A stretch of 64,000 bases of DNA, from NCBI GenBank assembly GCA_024809215.1, contig JANUBW010000007.1:310001-374000 (forward strand), given 5' to 3'. Under the pieces are notes generated by a model, which saw only the letters and a program-made list of their open reading frames with translations, was not told the origin of the DNA and did no database searches. The number at the start of each line of letters is the position of its first letter. Within the stretch, counting starts at the first letter, position 1. The position numbers were made by a program, and so were the translations under genes. This stretch comes from Niastella sp. OAS944. GTDB lineage: Bacteria; Bacteroidota; Bacteroidia; Chitinophagales; Chitinophagaceae. Positions 17,910-26,697 of the stretch are shown piece by piece.

Positions 17910-19454
17910 TTACGCTCCCCAACCTTCTCTATCAAGATTCCTATAGGTTATAGCTTCCGCCACATGCTCCGGCAAAATAGTGTCATTTGTAGCCAGATCG
18001 GCTATCGTGCGACTTACTTTTATAATACGGTCATAAGCCCTTGCCGATAAATTGAGTTTGCTCATAGCTGTTTTTAATAAGGTTTGTGCCGCTGTATTTA
18101 ATACACATACTTCCTTTAGTAATTTACTGTTCATTTGTGCATTGCAATAAATGCCTGTATGGTCTTTAAAGCGCTGCGTTTGTATATCACGTGCATTAAT
18201 AACCCTTGTACGGATAGCTTCAGATGGTTCAGCATTCTTTTGCAAACTCAATTCGTTGAATGGTACTGGTGTTACCTCAACATGCAGGTCAATACGGTCT
18301 AACAATGGCCCGGAAATTTTGTTGAGGTATTTATGAACAGCGCCCGGTGCGCAGGTACATTCTTTTTCAGGATGATTATAGAAGCCGCAGGGGCAGGGAT
18401 TCATAGAAGAGATCAGCATAAAACTGGCGGGGAAGTCGATGGCTACTTTGGCCCGGCTTATAGTTACCCGCCGTTCTTCCATAGGTTGGCGCATAACCTC
18501 CAACACGCTACGTTTAAACTCTGGTAATTCATCGAGAAAAAGCACACCATTATGGGCCAGCGAAATTTCACCTGGCTGTGGTATGCCACCGCCGCCAACA
18601 AGCGCCACATCGCTGGTTGTATGATGTGGCGAACGGAATGGCCTTCGGGAAATTAAGGTAGCATTGGCTGGCAGCCTGCCTGCTACAGAATGTATCTTGG
18701 TTGTTTCAAGCGCTTCTTTTAATGTGAGCGGGGGTAAAATGGTTGGCAGTCGTTTCGCGAGCATGGTTTTACCGGCGCCTGGTGGCCCAATGAGTATGGC
18801 GTTGTGGCCACCGGCAGCAGCAATTTCCAGTGCCCGTTTTATATTTTCCTGCCCTTTTACTTCGCTGAAATCAAACTCAAACTCTTCCTGAGACTGAAAG
18901 AACTCATCACGGGTATTTACCACTATTGGTTGTATACTTGTCTCATCATTCATAAAGTTAATAAGATCAGTGAGGTTCCCAACGCCGTATACGGGTAGCG
19001 AGTTTACCATGCCAGCTTCGCGACAATTTTGTTTGGGAACTATCAATCCTTTAAAGCCTTCCTTACGGGCAGTAATGGCAATGGGCAATGCCCCTCGTAT
19101 GGGATGAACAGTTCCATCGAGGTTAAGCTCACCCATTATCATATAGTTTTTTAATTTCTCCGGATCGGTCAATTGATTATTGGCTGCAAGAATGCCAATG
19201 GCAATGGCGAGGTCGAAAGAGGAGCCGCTTTTCTTAATATCGGCGGGGGCTAAATTAATAACCAGTTTGGTGCGGGGCATCTGGTAGCCGATGGTCTTTA
19301 TGGCACTTTCTACACGTTGTAAACTTTCTTTTACTGCATTATCGGGCAAGCCTACAATATAATAATGAATATTGCCCGGCATTACATTTACCTCTACCGT
19401 TATGGTAATGGCTTCCACTCCATATACGGCGCTTCCATACGTTTTGACAAGCAT
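17910..19454 (-). CDS. YifB/ComM-family Mg-chelatase-like AAA+ ATPase
   Basis: 514 residues. The N-terminal ChlI-like domain (VNVMPGNIHYYIVGLPDNAV, GMVNSLPVYGVGNL) is followed by the AAA+ module with Walker A GPPGAGKTM near residue 220, the chelatase-type HHTTSDVALVGGG, Walker B LFLDELPEF, and a C-terminal helical Mg_chelatase_C part. In gammaproteobacteria ComM is a hexameric helicase promoting branch migration during natural transformation; most Bacteroidota carry one copy. ATG start. It is the last of four minus-strand genes running from the dihydroorotase gene and converges with the sugar transferase. Confidence 0.93.
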   Translation of the reverse strand: MLVKTYGSAVYGVEAITITVEVNVMPGNIHYYIVGLPDNAVKESLQRVESAIKTIGYQMPRTKLVINLAPADIKKSGSSFDLAIAIGILAANNQLTDPEKLKNYMIMGELNLDGTVHPIRGALPIAITARKEGFKGLIVPKQNCREAGMVNSLPVYGVGNLTDLINFMNDETSIQPIVVNTRDEFFQSQEEFEFDFSEVKGQENIKRALEIAAAGGHNAILIGPPGAGKTMLAKRLPTILPPLTLKEALETTKIHSVAGRLPANATLISRRPFRSPHHTTSDVALVGGGGIPQPGEISLAHNGVLFLDELPEFKRSVLEVMRQPMEERRVTISRAKVAIDFPASFMLISSMNPCPCGFYNHPEKECTCAPGAVHKYLNKISGPLLDRIDLHVEVTPVPFNELSLQKNAEPSEAIRTRVINARDIQTQRFKDHTGIYCNAQMNSKLLKEVCVLNTAAQTLLKTAMSKLNLSARAYDRIIKVSRTIADLATNDTILPEHVAEAITYRNLDREGWGA

Positions 19455-19540
19455 GAATAAAGTTTATGGTTATTCCGCGCATATGCGGGATGGAAAGATA
19501 ATGAATAATTATTATTTGATGTGCGGTAAGTATTGTGTAG

Positions 19541-21127
19541 TTAGGGTGCTATGTGGCCCTCGAACAACAAATTAACCTGTGGGTCTAAAACAACCGTTGC
19601 TGGTTTCTTTGCAAAGGGAATAGAAAATCGTGTTTCGCGGTTGGTGATGTATGTGTTCTTTAACAAGGAACTTTCAACCTGTATTTCAAGCGGGAATTGA
19701 AACAATACATCCTGCTGCTGTATAACAGTGATATCTACTGCTTTTTTAACTGTATTGTATTTCCATGTTACTTCAAGCCGGGGGTGGCCTGTGGTAAACA
19801 ACCATTGAGTAAAAAATGCTTTCAGGTTTTTGCCCGATACTTCTTCCATTACCTTACAGAGATCGCCGGTTACAGCATTTTTACCTGCATAGTGGTTGTA
19901 ATAGGTTTGTATGCCTTTCCAAAAAATGGCATCGCCCAATTGGCGGCGTAACATATGTAGTACCCAGCCGCCTTTTTGATAGGAGTTCGCATTCAATAAC
20001 TCCATATAATTGGTAACCGATGAATCAACTACAGGCCGTGTTTTTTTTCGGGCGAAATCAACTACCTGCTGCCGGTTCTTTGTTAACATGTGTCTGGCCG
20101 TATCATAACCATATTTATGCTCAAAATACAGGATGGTCATATAAGTGGCAAAGCCTTCGCTTAACCACAAGTGGCTCCAATCGGCTTCGGTGGCCATATC
20201 GCCAAACCATTGATGGGCTATTTCATGCGCGAGTAGTGATTCACTTTTGCGTTCGCCGGTAATGGACGCTTCATCGGAATAAAAGATAGCGCTGGCATTT
20301 TCCATACCCCCAAACATGGTAGTTGATTCTACATTGGCCAGTTTTTTAAAGGCATAGGGGCCCACATTGTTTATGAAATAAGGAAGTATGTCAACGGCCA
20401 GGGCGTAATCGTAAAACCCTTTGTCTTTTTCTTCGGGGTATACCCAGCTTGAAACAGGAATGTTATTTACGGTGCCCGACTCCTGAATGGCAAAATTGGC
20501 TACGCCTATTACCATTATTTTAGTTGAAAGGGGCGTGGTTTCGGTATAGTGTGTGCGACGCAGTTGATTGCTTATGACAGTATCGCTGGTTTTAATACCA
20601 TTTGATATTACCTGGTAATGATCAGGAGCCGTAACCGTAAAATCAAGCGCAGCTTTATCGGCTGGGTGGTCAACACAGGGTAACCAGTGCCGGGCACGGT
20701 TAGGCCAGTTGTCGGCAAAGAAAACGCGGTGGCCATATTTGTTTTTGGTGATGATAAGTCCGTTATCGGGAACGCCCTCATAAGTGATCTCTATGTTTTT
20801 ATGCTCACCAGCTGTAACAGGCGTTTCAAATTGTATGTTGAGCAGGTTGTTGATATGGGTATAGGTAAGAGTCTTTCCGTTCTCAGCTACCTGTAATACG
20901 GTCATTCCCTTACGGCTATTGTTTTTTGAAATAAGATCAAGGGAAATGGTTTTAGTATCTTTTATACACAGCACATCAATTGCCGCCTTGCCTTTTATCA
21001 GGTCGCTTGTATCGGTAAGTGCTATTGAAAACCCATAGTGTTGAACATCTATGCTGGCGCCGGGTTGCTGGGCATTTACGGTTGAAACAATACAGGTGGC
21101 AATAAAAAGCGGCAGTATCTTTTTCAT
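19541..21127 (-). CDS. M1 family zinc aminopeptidase, exported
   Basis: 528 residues. It starts with a signal peptide (MKKILPLFIATCIVSTVNAQ). The M1 signature is complete: GGMENASAI (exopeptidase GxMEN motif) and HEIAHQWFG with the downstream glutamate in LWLSEGFATYM, giving HEXXH-x18-E for zinc. It removes N-terminal residues from peptides, in the periplasm or at the cell surface. It is shorter than the approximately 850-residue cytosolic PepN type and lacks the long ERAP-like C-terminal domain, as is usual for Bacteroidota exported forms. It starts 8 bases after the MutS-like gene, hence the same transcript. Confidence 0.92.
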   Translation of the reverse strand: MKKILPLFIATCIVSTVNAQQPGASIDVQHYGFSIALTDTSDLIKGKAAIDVLCIKDTKTISLDLISKNNSRKGMTVLQVAENGKTLTYTHINNLLNIQFETPVTAGEHKNIEITYEGVPDNGLIITKNKYGHRVFFADNWPNRARHWLPCVDHPADKAALDFTVTAPDHYQVISNGIKTSDTVISNQLRRTHYTETTPLSTKIMVIGVANFAIQESGTVNNIPVSSWVYPEEKDKGFYDYALAVDILPYFINNVGPYAFKKLANVESTTMFGGMENASAIFYSDEASITGERKSESLLAHEIAHQWFGDMATEADWSHLWLSEGFATYMTILYFEHKYGYDTARHMLTKNRQQVVDFARKKTRPVVDSSVTNYMELLNANSYQKGGWVLHMLRRQLGDAIFWKGIQTYYNHYAGKNAVTGDLCKVMEEVSGKNLKAFFTQWLFTTGHPRLEVTWKYNTVKKAVDITVIQQQDVLFQFPLEIQVESSLLKNTYITNRETRFSIPFAKKPATVVLDPQVNLLFEGHIAP

Positions 21128-21135
21128 ATTATATC

Positions 21136-22449
21136 TTACAGTTTCTCCAGCAGGTCTACAACCTTTTCCCTTTTCAATATCAAATATCCTAACCGGTCGT
21201 TGCTAATACCTTCCCGTAACTGATAACTAAATTCTAACTGATCGTCTTTTACGGTTGTTTCAAAAAAGCGGAACGTAATATTGGGGTATTGTTTTAGTTC
21301 TTCGCCTATTTCATACAGATGCGTTGATAAAATAAACAGCGAGCTTTTTATTTTTATCAAACCTTTTATTACTGCCGAAGAGCATTTCATGGCATCCTGT
21401 ACATTGGTGCCCTTGAACAGCTCGTCAATAAGCACCAGCCATTTACGGCCATCATTGATCTTTGTAATGGTATTTTTTATCCGCTGCACTTCATTGAAGA
21501 AATAGCTTTCTCCTTTTATGATGTTATCTACTACGTTTATGTTGCTTAAAAGACCATCGAACCGGGTTAACCGCATTGATGCTGCCGGTACCCCCATACC
21601 CAAATGAGCCAGGAAAACCGTGCTGCCCACCGCTTTTATAAATGTGCTTTTGCCGGCCATGTTGGCGCCTGTAAGGAACAGGAAATTATTATCATGGCTC
21701 AACTTTACATCGTATGGGGTAGGTGTTGGCAACAGGATATGAAATAGTTTGCTTGCGTCTATATATGGTTGTGGTTGATCGATAAACTCGGGGAAAACGA
21801 GCTTCATTTTTTCCATGGCTACCGCCATGGAATACCAGGCGTCTATACGGCCATAAATAGCAATAAGTTCAAAGGCCTGTTGCCTGAACTCGTTCCTTAT
21901 ATAGCGGCCAAAGTATATTGTTTCTGTCCAGGTGAATTGTTTGCCCCGCTCATGTTGCCTAAGTTCTATCAGCGTGGGTTTATTTATGAGGTCGGCTGCC
22001 CGGCGAAGAAAAGTACGTATCATCAATGGCGCATCATCTGTATCGAGTAGCTGAACCAGCTGATGCATGCCTTTTAAAATGTCGCTAAAGTGTGAAATGG
22101 AATAGCGAACCAATGCAAAGTCGGCCGGGTTGAATAATTTATAGGTAAGCGCATTTACACCGTTGGCATTGGGAATGGCGTCTACATTACTATCATAAAA
22201 CTTTTCAATAACCATCAGGGTCCCGTTGCTGATCTCGTTGGGCCATTGGTCAATAACAGAAATTATTGACTTAAGTACCTGCTGGGTATCGAGAATAGGC
22301 CGAAGGTCGCTGAACGGGTTACTGAAATATTTTAACAGCCAATCGCGGCCCTGCGAGGTACGGGCAAAGCAAAGCCGGTGAAAAATTGAAAATTCTTCCT
22401 CATGTTGAAATACAGACAGGTCGTTATACGTGGTATTGTCAAGTTCCAT
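21136..22449 (-). CDS. MutS-like ATPase lacking mismatch-recognition domains
   Basis: 437 residues. The C-terminal half is MutS domain V: Walker A TGANMAGKSTFIKAVG near residue 258, INVVDNIIKGESYFFNEVQR, Walker B LVLIDELFKGTN and LSTHLYEIG. The N-terminal half resembles the lever/core region, and the mismatch-binding domain I is absent, as are the endonuclease (Smr) and KOW parts of MutS2. These short MutS homologues are common in Bacteroidota and their role in repair or recombination is not established. ATG start, 27 bases after pyrC. Confidence 0.85.
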   Translation of the reverse strand: MELDNTTYNDLSVFQHEEEFSIFHRLCFARTSQGRDWLLKYFSNPFSDLRPILDTQQVLKSIISVIDQWPNEISNGTLMVIEKFYDSNVDAIPNANGVNALTYKLFNPADFALVRYSISHFSDILKGMHQLVQLLDTDDAPLMIRTFLRRAADLINKPTLIELRQHERGKQFTWTETIYFGRYIRNEFRQQAFELIAIYGRIDAWYSMAVAMEKMKLVFPEFIDQPQPYIDASKLFHILLPTPTPYDVKLSHDNNFLFLTGANMAGKSTFIKAVGSTVFLAHLGMGVPAASMRLTRFDGLLSNINVVDNIIKGESYFFNEVQRIKNTITKINDGRKWLVLIDELFKGTNVQDAMKCSSAVIKGLIKIKSSLFILSTHLYEIGEELKQYPNITFRFFETTVKDDQLEFSYQLREGISNDRLGYLILKREKVVDLLEKL

Positions 22450-22476
22450 GGATATTGCTGCTATTGTTTTCGTAAG

Positions 22477-23865
22477 TTACCGATTAAATAATAATCGTTC
22501 TCCCTTATTAGATTCATTCCACTGTCCGTTTCCATAAACTAAATTACCATTGACAAAAGTGTGTGTAATGGCCGCGGGGAAGGTAAACTGCTCCAGGGGG
22601 CTCCAGCCGCATTTATACAATATGTTTTCTTTTGTGGCTGTGGTAGTTGCGTTCATATCTACAATCACCAGGTCGGCTTTATAGCCTTCTCTTATATACC
22701 CACGGTCGGCAATTTGGTAACAGGTGGCCACGGCATGGCTCATTTTTTCAACTACTTTTTCCAGCGTAATACGTCCTTCTTTTACATAATGCAGCATCAG
22801 CAAAAGGCTATGTTGCACCAGCGGTAATCCGGCATGCGATTTCTCGTACGAACCGGGTGTGTTGGGTGGAATCACAAGTTGTCCTGCTTCATTGCGTGTT
22901 ACACCTTTTTCTTCAAGGGTATGGGGTGCATGGTCGGTTGCTATAACATCTAACCGGTCGTCGAGCAGGGCCTGCCAAAGGGCCTCACGGTTATTAGGCG
23001 CTTTAATAGCCGGGTTACATTTTACCAGGTTGCCCAATCGGCTATAATCGTTACTGGTAAAATGCAGGTGATGAACGCATACTTCGGCTGTAATATTCTT
23101 TTGACCCAGGGGCTTCATGTTCGAGAACAGCGCAAGTTCTTTTTCGGTACTGATGTGTAAGATATGGAGCCGGGTATTGTATTTCTGGGCAAATTGTATA
23201 GCTGCCAGCGAGCTTTCAAAACAACCGTTCTCATCACGTATTACAGGATGGTCAGATGGTTCCAGCACCTCTTTTTCTTTCTTTAATCTTTCAAAGTTGG
23301 TTTTGATGATCTTCTCATCCTCACAGTGGGTGGCAATAAGCACTTCGCTTTCCTGAAAGATCTTATCGAGCGTTAGATAATTATCAACAAGTAAGCCGCC
23401 GGTTGACGAACCCATAAAGATTTTGATGCCGGCAATTTCATTTTTACGCTTATTTGTTTTCAGGGCTTCCTCAGCATTCTCATTTGAGGTACCCATATAG
23501 AACGAGTAATTGGCGAGTGCGCTGTTTGAGGCAATAGTATACTTGTTTTCGAGCAACTCCTGTGTAAATACCGGAGGCATGGTATTAGGCATTTCCATAA
23601 AGGAAGTAACGCCACCGGCTACGGCTGCTTTTGATTCAGTATAAATGGTAGCTTTGTGCGTGAGGCCGGGTTCGCGAAAGTGAACCTGATCATCAATGGC
23701 GCCGGGTAATAAATGCAATCCCTCGCCGTTAATTTCTGTAACTAAAATATCTGGTTGAATGCTACGATCAATCTTTTCAATGCGACCGTCTTTTATCAAC
23801 ACATCCTTCACGGCCTTAACACCTTCATTCACGACCATTATATTTTTTATCAGGTAATTTTGCAT
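22477..23865 (-). CDS. pyrC: Dihydroorotase
   Basis: About 462 residues; amidohydrolase family, class I dihydroorotase. It converts carbamoyl aspartate to dihydroorotate in pyrimidine synthesis. Visible motifs: GAIDDQVHFREPG (the DxHxH region with histidine replaced by glutamine in the first position, HFREPG intact), metal-binding THCEDE, HILHISTEKE and the catalytic ATDHAPHT. In the first motif the usual DxHVH reads DDQVH, so one metal ligand of the classic set appears changed, a variation also seen in Bacteroidota homologues. I chose the ATG at 23865 (MQNYLIKN) over one 13 codons upstream because the latter would overlap the divergent barrel gene. Confidence 0.9.
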   Translation of the reverse strand: MQNYLIKNIMVVNEGVKAVKDVLIKDGRIEKIDRSIQPDILVTEINGEGLHLLPGAIDDQVHFREPGLTHKATIYTESKAAVAGGVTSFMEMPNTMPPVFTQELLENKYTIASNSALANYSFYMGTSNENAEEALKTNKRKNEIAGIKIFMGSSTGGLLVDNYLTLDKIFQESEVLIATHCEDEKIIKTNFERLKKEKEVLEPSDHPVIRDENGCFESSLAAIQFAQKYNTRLHILHISTEKELALFSNMKPLGQKNITAEVCVHHLHFTSNDYSRLGNLVKCNPAIKAPNNREALWQALLDDRLDVIATDHAPHTLEEKGVTRNEAGQLVIPPNTPGSYEKSHAGLPLVQHSLLLMLHYVKEGRITLEKVVEKMSHAVATCYQIADRGYIREGYKADLVIVDMNATTTATKENILYKCGWSPLEQFTFPAAITHTFVNGNLVYGNGQWNESNKGERLLFNR

Positions 23866-23898
23866 ATCTTGAAAAAATAATATTTTTAAATACTGGCC

Positions 23899-25599
23899 AT
23901 GCAATATATTATAAAAACCATTGTCCCCTTATTGTTTTTATTAATTCCGTTTGGGGTGGTTGCTCAATCAACGTATTTGCCACAGGGCAACAAGCACCAA
24001 ACCCTGTTAAACCGCCTGGAAATTTTACTTCAAACCAATGACGATCTGAACCTGAACACTGTAAAACCCTTTAGCCGGAAAATAGCTGTACGTATAGCAG
24101 AATCTGCTGATTCGATTCAAAAAGCGAACGGTAACCTTTTGTCGAAGGTTGATGAATATAATTTGCGCAGCTTACTTATGAATAATTCAGAGTGGGTGAC
24201 CGGTACCGATACCAGCGATTTTTATAGCAAAAAAAGTTTGTGGAATACTTTTTATAAAACCAAGGCAAACCTGCTGGAGGTAAATGTAAAGGACTTTTTC
24301 TTTACCGTTAACCCCGTGTTTCAGCAACAGCTTTCAGTTGAGAACGAAGAGCATTCAGATGACCAGCTATTTGTAAATACAAAAGGGCTTGCTGTTCGTG
24401 GCCTGATCGCTAAAAAGATCGGTTTTTCTGCTTATATGACCGATAACCAGGAGCGAGCCCCGCTTTTTGTACAGGATAGAATAATTGCTTTCAACGCAGT
24501 GCCGGGTAACGGGTTTTATAAAGTATTTAAAAAAACGGCTACTGATTACATTGATGCCCGTGGTTCTATCAACTTCACCGCCGCCAAGTACCTCGATTTT
24601 CAGTTTGGATATGATAAGAATTTTATTGGTAATGGCTATCGCAGTTTGTTCCTGAGCGATTTTGGTAACAGCTATTTGTTCTTAAAGATCAATACCCGTA
24701 TTTGGAAGTTCAATTATATGAACCTGTTTACCGAGCTGGTGCCGCAAACTATTGGCATTAACGCAGGTAATAAAACGCTCGATAAAAAATATGTATCCAT
24801 GCACCATTTAAGTATGGACGTTGCCAAATGGTTGAATATTGGCATTTTTGAAGGGGTAGTGTTTGGTCGTAGAAATCATTTTGAATTCAGTTACCTGAAT
24901 CCGGTTATCTTTTTGCGTTTGGCCGAGCAGCAGGAAGGAAGTTCTGATAACGCTTTTGTTGGTTTTGATCTAAAGGCGAATATAGCTAAACGTGTTCAGC
25001 TATACGGACAGTTACTACTCGATGAACTTAAAGTGGGTGAATTAAAATCGGGCAAAGGCTGGTGGGCTAATAAGTTTGGTATACAGGCAGGCGCCAAATA
25101 CATTAACGCCCTGGGGGTTAAAAATCTCGATCTGCAGGGGGAAATAAACATGGTACGGCCGTTCACTTATTCTCATTTCGACAGCCTTGCAAACTACACA
25201 CATTACAATCAGCCTATGGCGCACCCGCTGGGTGCTAATTTTGTAGAGGCAATTGGGATAGTAAAATATCAGCCACATCCTAAATGGACAACTTCGGCCC
25301 GGCTTATTGTTTGGAAGCAGGGTACAGATACCGCCGGCAGTAATTTTGGTACTGACATTTTTAAAGCGTATACAACCCGTTCAGGCGATTATGGATATAA
25401 GTTGCCGACAGGTCCGCGGTCAACAGGTATAAACGCCCAGGTGCTGGTATCGTATGAGGTAAAAGAAAACCTGTTCCTCGAAGCTTCTGCTTTAATAAGG
25501 AATTTAAAGACAAGCATTGCTGAAGTGCCCGAGAGAAAGACTGCTGTTATTTCGGCAGGTATTAGAATGAATATGTTTAGAAGAGAGTACGATTATTAG
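23899..25599 (+). CDS. Outer-membrane beta-barrel of the Wzi/RemB type
   Basis: 566 residues with a signal peptide (IIKTIVPLLFLLIPFGVVAQ) and a long aromatic, alternating-strand pattern ending in an aromatic residue (FRREYDY). The motif GYDKNFIGNGYRSLFLSDFG and FSYLNPVIFLRLAEQ are as in capsule-assembly Wzi-like proteins and Flavobacterium RemB. Wzi helps attach capsule at the cell surface; RemB is a cell-surface protein linked to gliding. Either role would fit the neighbouring polysaccharide genes, but the sequence does not decide. The start codon is only 33 bases from the divergent pyrC start, so the two promoters must overlap coding sequence. Confidence 0.75.
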   Translation: MQYIIKTIVPLLFLLIPFGVVAQSTYLPQGNKHQTLLNRLEILLQTNDDLNLNTVKPFSRKIAVRIAESADSIQKANGNLLSKVDEYNLRSLLMNNSEWVTGTDTSDFYSKKSLWNTFYKTKANLLEVNVKDFFFTVNPVFQQQLSVENEEHSDDQLFVNTKGLAVRGLIAKKIGFSAYMTDNQERAPLFVQDRIIAFNAVPGNGFYKVFKKTATDYIDARGSINFTAAKYLDFQFGYDKNFIGNGYRSLFLSDFGNSYLFLKINTRIWKFNYMNLFTELVPQTIGINAGNKTLDKKYVSMHHLSMDVAKWLNIGIFEGVVFGRRNHFEFSYLNPVIFLRLAEQQEGSSDNAFVGFDLKANIAKRVQLYGQLLLDELKVGELKSGKGWWANKFGIQAGAKYINALGVKNLDLQGEINMVRPFTYSHFDSLANYTHYNQPMAHPLGANFVEAIGIVKYQPHPKWTTSARLIVWKQGTDTAGSNFGTDIFKAYTTRSGDYGYKLPTGPRSTGINAQVLVSYEVKENLFLEASALIRNLKTSIAEVPERKTAVISAGIRMNMFRREYDY

Positions 25600-25631
25600 A
25601 ACTCCAATCACATACATACTTATAATAAAAT

Positions 25632-25659
25632 AGTCCCGCTTTTAGCGGGACTTCTTTTT
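25632..25659 (+). terminator. Rho-independent terminator after the Wzi/RemB-type gene
   Basis: A perfect 9-bp stem (AGTCCCGCT / AGCGGGACT, 25632-25640 and 25644-25652) with a TTT loop is followed by a T-rich tract. It is 32 bases past the stop. The remaining bases to 25902 hold no gene I can support. Confidence 0.9.
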
Positions 25660-25902
25660 CATCGGTGATACACCGAGAAGGGTTTATAGGGTATCACCAT
25701 TGGAACCACTACTTTTAAGTACACCTGTTAAAATATCAGAACGCCTGGTACGAATAAGTTATAAACCCTGTTTATGTTGCCTTTTCCTTTTTGTGGGTGT
25801 TGGTTTAATGGCTGCTAAGCTAACGTGCAAAAGGGTGCGGCGCGGCCATTTGTATGTAAATGACGTGAATTTGTATGTGAATGTTTGGTGTGGTGGGGCG
25901 GG

Positions 25903-26691
25903 TTATCTGAAATCGAAATGTTTCATAAATTCTTCCTTATAATTTCTCCCTATTGGCAAATGATGTTGGTTTATTTCAACTTCCTGTTCGTTGAACGACT
26001 GTATGGTATTGATGTTTACCGCGTAAGAACGATGAATGCGTACCAGGGCTTTATAATTGATCTTATCGAGCAATTGGTTCAGCGATAGCCGCAGCAGGAA
26101 CTTTTTTTCTGAAGTAACGATGGAGATGTAATTATTGTCGGCCTCAACATACAACAGATCGTTGAGCTTTAATTTTACAAACGCATAATTGTTCTTTACA
26201 AAAATATGATCGTTCATTCGAAGGATCATTTCCCGTTCGGGAGAGGAGGTGTTTCGATTGCTGTCTTTATCGAGTGGAATGATCTTACCGGTTGATTGTT
26301 GTTCATTTGCAACGGCAAAATTGTTCACGGCCAGGTCAATGGCAATACGTACATTGGTAAGGCTATAGGGTTTTGATAAGAATGCCGCGGGGTGTGTTTT
26401 CTTTATGCGATCGATGGTGGCCGCATCGGTAAAGGCAGTGAGGTAAATAATGGGTACGGCCTTTTGTTTCAATATTTCAACGGCAGTATCTATGCCGTCC
26501 TTTTCGCCAATGATATTTACATCCATTAAAATAATGTCTACCTCATTATCGGCAAACAACTGTTGTGCTTCTTCGGCATTATCGGCAATGCCGGCTATAT
26601 TATAACCATCGTGTTCAAGGCCATTGGCCAGGTCGAGGGCTACAATGCTTTCATCTTCTACAATTAGTATGTTTATTTTTTCGGCCGGCAT
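25903..26691 (-). CDS. LytTR-family response regulator
   Basis: 262 residues. The receiver domain (about 7-125) has the acidic pair in ILIVEDE, the phospho-accepting aspartate in IILMDVNI, the conserved threonine in YLTAF and lysine in FLSKPYS. The C-terminal LytTR DNA-binding domain (about 160-258) shows LYVEADNNYISIVT and LVRIHRSYAVN. A linker of about 35 residues joins them. It begins 6 bases after the sensor kinase gene, so it is its cognate regulator. Targets cannot be read from the sequence. Confidence 0.93.
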   Translation of the reverse strand: MPAEKINILIVEDESIVALDLANGLEHDGYNIAGIADNAEEAQQLFADNEVDIILMDVNIIGEKDGIDTAVEILKQKAVPIIYLTAFTDAATIDRIKKTHPAAFLSKPYSLTNVRIAIDLAVNNFAVANEQQSTGKIIPLDKDSNRNTSSPEREMILRMNDHIFVKNNYAFVKLKLNDLLYVEADNNYISIVTSEKKFLLRLSLNQLLDKINYKALVRIHRSYAVNINTIQSFNEQEVEINQHHLPIGRNYKEEFMKHFDFR

Positions 26692-26697
26692 AATTGG